Positions 33,358-44,348 of a stretch of 64,000 bases of DNA are shown here, in pieces. Each line of letters begins with the position of its first letter. The first letter of the stretch is position 1. Made by a program: the position numbers and the translations under genes. The stretch comes from Triticum aestivum (taxonomy: Eukaryota > Streptophyta > Magnoliopsida > Poales > Poaceae). The notes under the pieces were generated by a model. The model made no database searches. It was given only the letters and a program-made list of their open reading frames with translations, and had not been told where the DNA came from. The stretch lies in assembly GCF_018294505.1 (NCBI RefSeq), contig NC_057795.1:519141512-519205511 (forward strand), in the 5' to 3' direction.

Positions 33358-36300
33358 TTACATTGTGATGAATCGAACACCCATGGAATTCTGGTGTTGA
33401 TCATGTTTTGCTCTAGGGAGAGGTTTAGTCAACGGATCTGCTATATTCAGGTCCGTATGTACTTTACAAATCTCTATGTCTCCATCTTGAACATTTTCAC
33501 GAATGGAGTTGAAGCGACGCTTGATGTGCCTTGTCTTCTTGTGAAACCTGGGCTCCTTGGCAAGTGCAATAGCTCCAGTGTTGTCACAGAAGAGCTTGAT
33601 CGGCCCCGACGCATTGGGTATGACTCCTAGGTCGGTGATGAACTCCTTCACCCATATTGCTTCATGTGCTGCCTCCGAGGCTGCCATGTACTCCGCTTCA
33701 CATGTAGATCCCGCCACGACGCTTTGCTTGCAACTGCACCAGCTTACTGCCCCACCATTCAAAATATACACGTATCCGGTTTGTGACTTAGAGTCATCCA
33801 GATCTGTGTCGAAGCTAGCGTCGACGTAACCCTTTACGACGAGCTCTTCGTCACCTCCATAAACGAGAAACATTTCCTTAGTCCTTTTCAGGTACTTCAG
33901 GATATTCTTGACCGCTGTCCAGTGTTCCTTGCCGGGATTACTTTGGTACCTTCCTACCAAACTGACGGCAAGGTTAACATCAGGTCTGGTACACAGCATG
34001 GCATACATAATAGAACCTATGGCTGAGGCATAGGGGATGACGCTCATCTCTTCTATCTCTTCTGCCGTGGTCGGACATTGAGCTGAGCTCAATTTCATAC
34101 CTTGTAACACAGGCAAGAACCCCTTCTTGGATTGATCCATATTGAACTTCTTCAATATCTTATCAAGGTATGTGCTTTGTGAAAGACCTATGAGGCGTCT
34201 CGATCTATCTCTATAGATTTTGATGCCTAATATATAAGCAGCTTCTCCAAGGTCCTTCATTGAAAAACTTTTATTCAAGTAGGCCTTGATGCTGTCCAAG
34301 AGTTCTATATCATTTCCCATCAACAGTATGTCATCTACATATAATATGAGAAATGCTACAGAGCTCCCACTCACTTTCTTGTAAACGCAGGCTTCTCCAT
34401 AAGTCTGTGTAAACCCAAACGCTTTGATCATCTCATCAAAGCGAATGTTCCAACTCCGAGATGCTTGCACCAGCCCATAAATCGAGCGTTGGAGCTTGCA
34501 CACTTTGTCAGCATTCTTAGGATCGACAAAACCTTCCGGCTGCATCATATACAATTCTTCCTTAAGGAAACCATTAAGGAATGCCGTTTTGACGTCCATT
34601 TGCCATATTTCATAATCGTAGAATGCGGCAATTGCTAACATGATTCGGACGGACTTCAGCTTCGCTACCGGTGAGAAAGTCTCATCGTAGTCAACCCCTT
34701 GAACTTGTCGATAACCCTTAGCGACAAGCCGAGCTTTATAGATGGTCACATTACCATCCGCGTCTGTCTTCCTCTTAAAGATCCATTTATTTTCTATGGC
34801 TCGCCGCTCAACGGGCAAGTCAGCCAAAGTCCATACTTTGTTTTCATACATGGATCCTATCTCGGATTTCATGGCTTCTAGCCATTTGTCGGAATCCGGG
34901 CCCGCCATCGCTTCTTCATAGTTCGAAGGTTCACCATTGTCTAACAGCATGATTTCCAAGACAGGGTTGCCGTACCACTCTGGTGCGGAACGTGTCCTTG
35001 TGGACCTTCGAATTTCAGTAGGGGCTTGATCAGAAGTATCTTGATCATTGTCATTAACTTCCTCTCTAGTCGGTGCAGGCACCTCAGGAACATTTTCTTG
35101 AGTTGCGCCATTTTCCGGTTCAAGAGGTAATACTTCATCAAGCTCTACTTTCCTCCCACTTACTTCTTTCGAGAGAAACTCTTTCTCCAGAAAGGACCCA
35201 TTCTTGGCAACAAAGATCTTGCCTTCGGATCTGAGGTAGAAGGTGTACCCAATAGTTTCTTTTGGGTATCCTATGAAGACGCATTTTTCCGACTTGGGTT
35301 CGAGCTTTTCAGGTTGAAGTTTCTTGACATAAGCATCGCATCCCCAAACTTTTAGAAACGACAGCTTAGGTTTCTTCCCAAACCATAATTCATACGGTGT
35401 CGTCTCAACGGATTTCGACGGAGCCCTATTTAAAGTGAATGCGGCAGTCTCTAAAGCATAGCCCCAAAAGGAAAGCGGTAAATCGGTAAGAGACATCATA
35501 GATCGCACCATATCTAACAGAGTGCGATTACGACGTTCGGACACACCATTACGCTGAGGTGTTCCAGGCGGCGTGAGTTGTGAAACTATTCCACATTTTC
35601 TTAAGTGTGTGCCAAACTCGTGACTCAAGTATTCTCCTCCACGATCTGATCGTAGAAACTTGATTTTCCTGTCACGTTGATTTTCAACCTCACTCTGAAA
35701 TTCCTTGAACTTTTTCAAAGGTTTCAGACTTGTGTTTCATTAAGTAGATATACCCATACCTACTTAAATCATCAGTGAGGGTGAGAACATAACGATAGCC
35801 ACCGCGAGCCTCAACACTCATCGGACCGCACACATCAGTATGTATGATTTCCAATAAGTCGGTTGCTCACTCCATTGTTCCTGAGAACGGAGTCTTGGTC
35901 ATTTTACCCATAAGGCATGGTTCGCACGTGTCAAATGACTCATAATCAAGAGACTCTAAAAGTCCATCAGCATGGAGCTTCTTCATGCGTTTGACACCTA
36001 TGTGACCAAGGCGGCAGTGCCACAAGTATGTGGGACTATCATTATCAACCTTACTTCTTTTGGTACTCACATTATGAACATGTGTAGCATCACGTTCGAG
36101 ATTCATTAAGAATAAACCATTCACCATAGGAGCATGACCATAAAACATATCCCTCATAAAAATGGAACAACCATTATTCTCAGATTTAAAAGAGTAGCCA
36201 TCTCGAATTAAACGAGATCCCGATACAATGTTCATGCTCAAAGCTGGCACTAAATAACAATTATTAAGGTTTAAAACTAATCCCGAAGGGAGATGCAGAG

Positions 36301-37337
36301 GTAGCGTGCCGACGGCGATCACATTGACCTTGGAACCATTCCCAACGTGCATCGTCACCTCGTCCTTTGCCAGTTTCCGCTTATTCCGCAGCCCCTGCTT
36401 TGAGTTACAAATGTGAGCAACTGCACCAGTATCAAATACCCAGGAGCTACTACGGGCACTAGTAAGGTACACATCAATTACATGTATATCACATATACCT
36501 TTTGTTTTGCCGGCCTTCTTATCCGCTAAGTACTTAGGGCAGTTCCGCTTCCAGTGACCGCTTCCCTTGCAATAAAAGCACTCAGTCTCGGGCTTGGGTC
36601 CATTCTTTGGCCTCTTCCCGGCAGCTTTGCTTGCCGGGCGCGGCAACCTCCTTGCCGTCCTTCTTGAAGTTCTTTTTACCCTTGCCTTTCTTGAACTTAG
36701 TGGTTTTATTGACCATCAACACTTGATGTTCCTTCCTGACTTCTACCTCTGCTGATTTCAGCATAGCAAATACTTCAGGAATGGTCTTTTCCATCCCCTG
36801 CATATTGAAGTTCATCACAAAGCTCTTGTAGCTTGGTGGAAGCGACTGGAGGATTCTGTCAATGACCGCATCATCCGGGAGATTAACTCCCAGCTGAGTC
36901 AAGCGGTTATGCAACCCAGACATAGTGAGTATGTGCTCACTGACAGAACTGTTTTCCTCCATCTTACAGCTGAAGAATTTGTCGGAGACTTCATATCTCT
37001 CGACCCGGGCATGAGCTTGGAAAACCATTTTCAGCTCTTCGAACATCTCATATGCTCCATGTCTCTCAAAACGCTTTTGGAGCCCCGGCTCTAGGCTGTA
37101 AAGCATGCCGCACTGAACGAGGGAGTAGTCATCGGAACGTGCCTGCCAAGCGTTCATAACGTCTTGTTCTGCAGGGAGAACGGGTGCGTCACCAAGCGGT
37201 GCTTGTAGGACATAATCTTTCTTGGCAGCTATGAGGATGATCCTCAGGTTCCGGACCCAGTCCGTATAGTTGCTGCCATCGTCTTTCAGCTTAGTTTTCT
37301 CTAGGAACGCGTTGAAGTTGAGGACTACGTTGGCCAT
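33358..37337 (-). pseudogene. Angela-3 gag-pol, nearly intact with three lesions
   Basis: Copia polyprotein read from ATG at 37,337 (MANVVLNFNAFLEKTKLKDD) to TAA at 33,358. It shows gag, zinc knuckle CFYCKGSGHWKRNC (near 36,570), protease FDTGAVAHICN (near 36,440), GAG-pre-integrase HCRLGHIGVKRMKK, integrase with RSDRGGEY and GTPQRNGVSERRN, RT with QMDVKTAFLNG and the intact YVDDILLMGND, and RNase H with the CEAEYMAASEA motif. Lesions: a frameshift within 36,582-36,646 at the gag/zinc-knuckle junction, a CGA-to-TGA stop at about 35,867-35,869, and one extra A near 35,706. RT and RNase H lie in one 786-codon open frame. Confidence 0.93.
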
Positions 37338-38618
37338 TTGATCTACAAGACATATTGTAAAATATTTAGACTAAGTTCATGATAATTAAGTTCAACTAAT
37401 CAAATTATTAATGAACTCCCACTTAGATTAGACATCCCTCCAGTCATCTAAGTATTACATGATCCGAGTTTAACTAGACCGTGTCCGATCATCACGTGAG
37501 ACGGACTAGTCAACATCGGTGAACATCTTCATGTTGATCGTATCTTCTATACGACTCATGATCGACCTTTCGGTCTTCCGTGTTCCGAGGCCATGTCTGT
37601 ACATGCTAGGCTCGTCAAGTCAACCTAAGTGTTTGCATGTGTAAATCTGTCTTACACCCGTTGTATGTGAACGTCTGAATAAAACACCCGATCATCACGT
37701 GGTGTTTTGAAACAGCGAACTGTCGCAACGGTGCACAGTTAGGGGGAACACTTCTTGAAATTATTGTGAGGGATCATCTTATTTACTACCGTCGTTCTAA
37801 GTAAACAAGATGCAAAACATGATAAACATCACATGCAATCAAATAATAAACGTGACATGATATGGCCATTATCACATAGCTCCTTTGATCTCCATCTTGG
37901 GGCTCCATGATCATCTTGTCACCGGCTTGACACCATGATCTCCATCATCATGATCTCCATCATCGTGTCTCCATGAAGTTGCTCGCCAACTATTACTTCT
38001 ACTACTATGGCTAACGCGTTTAGCAATAAAGTAAAGTAATTTACATGGCGTTTCTTGATGACACGCAGGTCATATAAAAGAATAAAGACAACTCCTATGG
38101 CTCCTGCCGGTTGTCATACTCATCGACATGCAAGTCGTGAATCCTATTACAATAGCATGAACATCTCATACATCACATATAGATCATTCATCATTCATCA
38201 CAACTTTGGCCATATCATATCACAAACCACTTGCTGCAAAAACAAGTTAGACGTCCTCTAATTGTTGTTGCAAGTTTTACGTGGCTGAATTAGGGTTCTA
38301 GCAAGAACGTTTTCTTACCTACGTTAAAGCCACAACGTGATTTGTCAACTTCTATTTACCCTTCATAAGGACCCTGTTCATCGACTTCGCTCCAACTAAA
38401 GTAGGAGAGACAGACACCCGCCAGCCACCTTATGCAACTAGTGCATGTTAGTCGGTGGAACCGGTCTCACGTAAGCGTACGTGTAAGGTTGGTCCGGGCC
38501 GCTTCATCCCACAATACCGCTAAAGCAAGAAAGGACTAGTAACGGCAAGAAAGTTGACAAATCTACGCCCACAACAAATTGTGTTCTACTCGCGCAAGAA
38601 GAACTACGCATAGACCTA

Positions 38619-38631
38619 GCTCATGATGCCA
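38619..38631 (-). promoter_or_regulatory. Angela-3 primer-binding site
   Basis: The minus strand reads TGGCATCATGAGC one base after the LTR end, a close variant of the initiator tRNA-Met site TGGTATCAGAGC. Confidence 0.65.
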
Positions 38632-38632
38632 C

Positions 38633-40358
38633 TGTTGGGGAACGTTGCAGAAAACAAAAATTTTCCTACTCGTTTCACCAAGATCATCTAGGAGTTCATC
38701 TAGCAACGAGTGATTAGATGCATCTACATACCTTTGTAGATCGTGCACGGAAGCGTTCAAAAGAACGGTGATGATGTAGTCGTACTCGACGTGATCCAAA
38801 TCACCGATGACCAGCGCCGAACGGACGGCACCTCCGCGTTCAACACACGTACGGGACGGAAGACGTCTCCTCCTTCTTGATACAGCAAGGGGGGAGGAGA
38901 GGTTGATGAAGATCCAGCAGCACGACGGCGTGGTGGTGGATGCAGGACGTCACAGCAGCAGGGCTTCGCCGAGACTACGAGGGAGAGACGTAACGGGGGG
39001 GGGGGGATGGAGGCGCCAGGGGCTGGTATGAAATCCCTCCTCTCCCCCCCCCCACTATATATAGGGGTGCCAAGGGGGGGCACCGGCCCTAGTAGATGGC
39101 ATCTACTAGGGGGGGCGGCGGCCAAGGGGAGGTTTCCCTCCCCCCCAAGGCACCTAGGGGTGCCTTCCACCACATGGACTCTTCCATGGTGGAAACCCTA
39201 GGCGCATGGGCCTATAGGGGCTGGTGCCCTTGGCCCATCTAGGCCAAGGCGCACCCCCTACAGCCCATGTGGCCCCCCGGGACAGGTGGCCCCACCCGGT
39301 GGACCCCCGGGACCCTTCCGGTGGTCCCGGTACAATACCGATAACCCCGAAACTTGTCCCGATGCCCGAAATAGCACTTCCTATATATAATTCTTTACCT
39401 CCGGACCATTCCGGAACTCCTCGTGACGTCCGGGATCTCATCCGGGACTCCGAACAACATTCGGGTTTCTGCATATACATATCTTCATAACCCTAGCGTC
39501 ACTGAACCTTAAGTGTGTAGACCCTACGGGTTCGGGAGATAAGCAGACATGACCGAGACGACTCTCCGGTCAATAACCAACAGCGGGATCTGGATACCCA
39601 TGTTGGCTCCCACATGCTCCACGATGATCTCATCGGATGAACCACGATGTCGAGGATTTAATCAATCCCGTACGCTATTCCCTTTGTCTATCGATATGTT
39701 ACTTGCCCGAGATTCGATCGTCGGTATCCCAATACCTCGTTCAATCTCGTTACCGGCAAGTCACTTTACTCGTACCGTAATGCATGATCCCATGACCAGA
39801 CACTTGGTCACTCTGAGCTCATTATGATGATGCATTACCGAGTGGGCCCAGTGATACCTCTCCGTCATACGGAGTGACAAATCCCAGTCTTGATCCATGT
39901 CACCCAACAGACACTTTCGGAGATACCCGTAGTCTACCTTTTATAGTCACCCAGTTACGTTGTGACATTTGGCATACCCAAAGCACTCCTACGGTATCCG
40001 GGAGTTACACGATCTCATGGTCTAAGGAAAAGATACTTTGACATTGGAAAACTCTAGCAAACGAACTATACGATCTTGTGCTATGTTTAGGATTGGGTCT
40101 TGTCCATCACATCATTCTCCCAATGATGTGATCTCGTTATCAATGACATCCAGTGTCCATAGTCAGGAAACCATGACTATCTGTTGATCAACGAGCTAGT
40201 CAACTAGAGGCTCACTAGGGACATGTTGGTGTCTGTTATTCACACATGTATTACGATTTCCGGATAACACAATTATAGCATGAATAAAGACAATTATCAT
40301 GAACAAGGAAATATAATAATAATGCTTTTATTATTGCCTCTAGGGCATATTTCCAACA
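38633..40358 (-). repeat. 5' LTR of Angela-3 (1726 bp)
   Basis: On the minus strand it starts TGTTGGAAATATGCCCTAGA and ends AACGTTCCCCAACA, the canonical Angela/WIS termini. A TATATATAGT box near 39,054-39,062 (plus-strand coordinates) lies next to C/G homopolymer runs. Confidence 0.93.
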
Positions 40359-41611
40359 AGTATGGAAACCAAAAAAATTATCCTAAGTACCCATCATGGT
40401 GTGGATTTTCAAGTAAAGTTGTACAATGCTCAGAGTGTAACCCATTTTGGTTGCAAAAACTGGAAAGCACTTTGCAAGATGTATGGTTTTGATGAGGGTA
40501 TGCTTGTCACCATGGATCTTGGTGATCCTACAATCGCGCAAGAGAGACCTTCCATTTTTGTCCTTGTGGATACACCTCCAATTCTTCCCCCATGTGAGCT
40601 TAACATAGTTATTAAGTAATTTATATTGTTTATTTCAAAATAGTTGACAACTCATTTCGATTGACAGCTTATTTTCATTCTTCAAAGAATGTGCGGAAGA
40701 TGGTAGACAGAACCTACTACACCGAAGGCTCCGAACTAACTTATCAGGAGAAAAATCATCTGGTCGCATTTTGTACTGATCTTGAGAATTACAATATCTA
40801 CAATCAAACTCCTCAACATTATGGTCAATACGTGCCACTAGTGCACGTGTTGAACTACGGTAACTACCATGGAGATACCCTGGTAAGATTTTTTACTATT
40901 ACGACATCCGTGCATCTTTTTGCACACTTCTAAAACTAGTACATCATTGCTAACTACGAAGTTATTACTATGTTTTTCAACAGATAATCCCGAATGATTG
41001 TGTGCCTCATCTGATGCATACACACGGTAGCCTTCATGTTTTGAACATACAATCAGATCTTCCTATGAATCTGAACTGTCCATACCGGGTTTCTAAAAGA
41101 AGTGGAGACATGACAATCAAAGAATGAAAAAAATGTATGGACAGTCGTAAGGAGCTTCTTGGAAGCAACAATCAGCGAAGGGCAAAAATTGGAGACAGGA
41201 TGATCGCCATTCTTCATAATGGAGAGTCAGGGTCTATATTGTTTTATGCTATTTTACCTTAAGGGTGTTTAGGTCATGTCCTACCTGATACTGATGATCA
41301 TGTGCTAAGAACAATTATGTAAGGTTGGGTTCGATGACTATGAGGATGATGGTCGTATGACTTATTATTAATAACGAGTATAAATTGTATGATGATGCAT
41401 GATTAGTAGGACTTGTTATTATATATGATGATGTATGATGCGAGCATGCATGATTTATTATATCAGCGGGTGAAATGAACATATATAGCAGCAGCGTTGG
41501 TAAACCAAGGACGAAGATATAAGAGAGGACACTTCTCTCTATTAGCTAGCTAATAACAACCTAAAAATAACACCCAAAACCCCTAAAGCAGCCACTTTTC
41601 TAAAAAAATAT

Positions 41612-41824
41612 GGACTTTTGGTCCCGGTTGGTGCCACCAACCGGGACCAAAGGCCCCCTAACTGGGCTCGGCGCACAGGGCCACGTGGAGGCACATTGGT
41701 CCCGGTTCGTGTTTGAACCGGGACTAATGGATGGAGGTATTAGTAACGACCCATTAGTCCCGGTTCATGAACCGGGACTAAAGGTCCTTACGAACCGGGA
41801 CTATTAGGTGTTTTTCTACTAGTG
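41612..41824. repeat. CACTA right subterminal repeats and terminal inverted repeat
   Basis: Alternating GGTCCCGGTTGGTGCCACC and reverse-complement motifs (41,620-41,810), ending with GGTGTTTTTCTACTAGTG. It mirrors the left end and defines the element boundary. Confidence 0.9.
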
Positions 41825-42515
41825 GGCTAACATGAGTAATACAATTTTCTCTTTAATTAAAGAAGCATAAATCGATCTATCGTGTTCTCGACCTTGAATC
41901 ATCTTAACTGCAACTGATGAGTCCAGCTCAATAATAACCGGGAGATCACTCCTGTGGATTGCCAATGATAATCCTTTCATGCAGGCACACAATTCTTCCT
42001 CTAATGCTTCACGACACGAGAATAACTTCCTGCAAGAAGAAAAGATGATACTACCTTCAGAGTCTCGCAGTACCATACCTGCTCCTGCACAATCCACAAC
42101 ATATGATCCATCTGAATTTAATTTGACCCAACCAGCCGCGGGGGAGCCCAAGGAGGCGAGGGTTCCACATTCCGATTCGGTCTTTTGTGTAGCAAATGAT
42201 CATAAGAAATAACCGTTTTTCCTTTCAGTGGGTCAAAATTTGAATTCACCTTAATAGCAACTAACGACTCAAGATAACTGACGAGGATTTTCTTGGAAAC
42301 TTCAAGTGGGGGTGGCTTCTTTAGATGAACCATCTCATTCCGTATGAACGAACAACGCCATAGAGTCATGAGCAGCCTGCTTCTCTCAATCACAAATAGG
42401 GGTTCCAATATATGACATAGCCATTCCTTCCCAGTATGCTTGACCTGATCCACAACCGATAGGTGCCATACTTCCGACATGTACTTCCAGAGTTCACGGC
42501 CTCTTGGGCATCTGT
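41825..42515 (-). mobile_element. LINE-2, RNase H and zinc-finger-RVT part (right of the CACTA insertion)
   Basis: Minus-strand coding remnants of a LINE C-terminus. At 42,515-42,200 is the zf-RVT tail (RCSFIRNEMVHLKKPPPLEV and CPRGRELWKYMSEVWHL). At 42,151-41,825 is an RVT_3/RNase H domain (WVKLNSDGSYVV, GMVLRDSEGSIIFSS, EALEEELCACMKGLSLA, IIELDSSVAVKMI), with the D-E-D pattern of plant LINE RNase H. The two parts are in different frames. The 5' boundary at about 42,515 is abrupt, consistent with 5' truncation; no clear target duplication was found. Confidence 0.8.
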
Positions 42516-42761
42516 AGAAGGGAAGAAAATTTCCTTAGATACGTACAGTGTTCACGTCAAACAACACTATAGGTCAATTCCTACCCTTAGATTTCAGAAA
42601 ATAGACGGTCATATTAATTAATTTATTTATTTGGGGGGAAAGACGGTCCATATTAATTAAAAGGTGCATAAAAGTGCTTCTTTTCTAAGAAAATTTTCAA
42701 CCATTTTGAACTTATTTTTTCTTCTACTACAATAAGATCGATCCGAGCACGACAAACTGAA
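42516..42761. other. No recognised feature
   Basis: Short AT-rich spacer between LINE-2 and the SINE. TATTAATTAA motifs near 42,612 and 42,652 are repeated, with GACGGTC before each, but no element boundary could be drawn. Confidence 0.4.
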
Positions 42762-43031
42762 CATAACTCGGATGGCTAAGTTTTTTGTGGTGGAATCAGT
42801 TCATGTAGGTTCAAATCCTGCTTTGGCACGGGTGCTCATATTTTTCTGAATTTATTTAGATTTTCAACGATGTTCGTTCAGTGAGAGACGACGTTCCCGT
42901 CGACTGCAAGGTAGATATTGACTTGGTCAATCTCAAAATTTGTCGCCTCAGTCTTGCCTTCGGAGGACTAGAGTGTGTGTGCATTCTTTCATAGGGTATT
43001 TGTGCCTATATATGAGAGCGTCGGCTGTATC
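42762..43031 (+). mobile_element. Au-type SINE (tRNA-derived)
   Basis: Begins ACTCGGATGGCTAAG with a tRNA-like head. A pol III B-box-like GGTTCAAATCC lies at 42,809-42,819, followed by GGCACGGGTGCTCATATTTT, the GACGTTCCCGTCGACT block and a TATGAGAGCGTC tail. I recognise this as the Triticeae Au SINE from memory. The A-box is degenerate and no poly-T tail or clear target duplication was found, so it is an old copy. Confidence 0.6.
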
Positions 43032-44348
43032 TAGCACGTCTAGATACATGTTTCTAAAAAAAATCATTCTAAACACCACCAAATTTAGTCTAATCAACCC
43101 AGCTAGACGTACTAGAAGGTTAAGCAATCAACGGCAATGAGATCCGCGTGCCCAACCTACGAACATGGAAACCGCGTACCACCCTTTTTTTTATTTCCGA
43201 AAGCATCACGTAACTTCCTCGTCCTGCTCAACATGCTTTTGTACGATATTACAAGACGCAACAAGACTTGTTTCACAGCAAGTACTAAAGGAACAAGACT
43301 GATCAAATGGCGTCATCGACTAAAAATTTAATCTCGAGATAGCCAGGCGCGGTTTCGCGCGGGGAACACGATGTCTGGTATTCAAATCTCGCAGCCGTCT
43401 GAACAGGCATGATGATGGAATTAAATAGCTTAGTTACTTATCAGATAAGATCACAAACGATGCTTGTTTTGACAGATGTGCAGTTGACTCGACCGCTCTT
43501 GATGCCGATGCTCAACAAACGTTCGAACCAGTATACTTCCACGCATCAGGTTTCCCCTGGCTGTTGCGCTGCGGATATGATACCTTAACCGGCCAGCAGT
43601 TGGTACTACTACCCAAGTCCAATATAGGATGAGGTCTTAAGCAAAGTTATAAATTGAATAGGAAGACTTCGCATAACACTCAAAGTCTTCAAGTATAGCT
43701 GTCATCCAAACAGCAAGATCTTTCAGAAACTCTCAATTATCCTCCCTCTAATTGGGAAATGCCACAAAGCAGGTGCGCATGTCAAAATGTTCCGAAGTTG
43801 TTGTATATCCAGAGTTCAAGACACGTATGCATTATTTTATCACTGCACAATCAGTTCTAGCTTGAAGCACATACAAAAAAAGATGAAGGATTCCCACACA
43901 AAAAAGAAGATGTAAGATTTAGGGAAATCCTGTGTATTAGCAGCTAATGTTACCCCAAAACTCTTGAAGTAACTGTACAGAAATTTATATTGATTAGTCA
44001 AAAATTCTAACTTCTCTGGTTAGAATGAATGCACAATAGAAGTATAGAACGCATGTTTGTCCAGGTAGGTTGCAACTGTCGTAGCAAAAAATCATACGAG
44101 TCAACGCAATAGGAGTATGGGACACTTGTCATCGTAATGGCAGAATCCTCAACTAATGCACCCTACTTATCTACTTCCATTAAGATTGGAGAAAACCATC
44201 CCTCATAATGACCATTTAGCTAGCCACAAGTCACCCATGAGATCGAGATCGATCGTTTTGGTTTCTTGGTGGTACGTAATTAACCTAAGTGTGTGTCATG
44301 AACTTACTGTCAAAGGGGCCAACTGAAAGGCTGCTGCAATGGGGGTAA
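43032..44348. other. Intergenic stretch, no gene recognised
   Basis: All frames give only short products with no motif. No LTR, TIR or RNA gene was seen. Composition is mixed, not low-complexity, and could be old degraded transposon or unique host sequence. Confidence 0.45.

Larger units (their letters stand above)
31616..40358 (-). mobile_element. Complete Ty1-copia 'Angela-3' (8.7 kb), recent insertion
   Basis: A full-length minus-strand Angela-group element: 5' LTR 38,633-40,358, PBS 38,619-38,631, gag-pol 37,337-33,358, polypurine tract 33,336-33,326, 3' LTR 31,616-33,325. It is flanked by the perfect 5-bp duplication AGTAT (31,611-31,615 and 40,359-40,363). I count by eye only about 14 substitutions plus a few length changes in homopolymers and one 8-bp indel between the LTRs (about 0.8%). 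At 1.3e-8 per site per year that would be roughly 0.3 million years (inference). Confidence 0.96.
31321..41262 (+). pseudogene. B3-like protein gene inside the CACTA, split by Angela-3
   Basis: A four-exon model with consensus GT-AG junctions: exon 1 31,321-31,461, exon 2 31,551-31,615 continuing at 40,364-40,593, exon 3 40,668-40,882, exon 4 40,984-41,262. Exon 2 is cut by Angela-3; with the retroelement and one AGTAT removed the frame is continuous and the exons sum to 930 nt (310 codons). The N-terminus is acidic with GECDWCHDDRGMCDRF. The middle (VTHFGCKNWKALCKMYGFDE, then GMLVTMDLGD) and the C-terminus (a CVPHLM motif and a late KIGDRMIAIL) resemble two B3 DNA-binding folds (the W-x-x-F/L and GD patterns), by pattern only. 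One in-frame TGA (41,125-41,127) stands where TGG is expected. It may be a captured host gene or an accessory gene common in this CACTA family. Confidence 0.65.
27254..41824 (+). mobile_element. CACTA (En/Spm) transposon carrying a host-like gene, hit by Angela-3
   Basis: The termini are CACTAGTAGAAAAGGGGGCA (27,254) and, at 41,824 in reverse complement, CACTAGTAGAAAAACACC: a 13-bp perfect terminal inverted repeat. They are flanked by the 3-bp duplication GGC (27,251-27,253 and 41,825-41,827). Both ends carry many subterminal copies of GGTCCCGGTT and its complement. Without Angela-3 the element is about 5.8 kb. I found no TNP2-type transposase, so it is probably non-autonomous. It contains a TATA box (29,326), a degenerate ORF (30,491-30,836) and a spliced gene (31,321-41,262). 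Confidence 0.92.

Noticed and set aside
27254..41824. Autonomous CACTA element
   Set aside because: No TNP2/transposase motif was found in the 5.8 kb that remain after removing Angela-3.
42762..42835. A tRNA gene
   Set aside because: There is a good B-box-like GGTTCAAATCC, but no acceptor stem or anticodon arm can be drawn. The downstream sequence fits an Au SINE instead.
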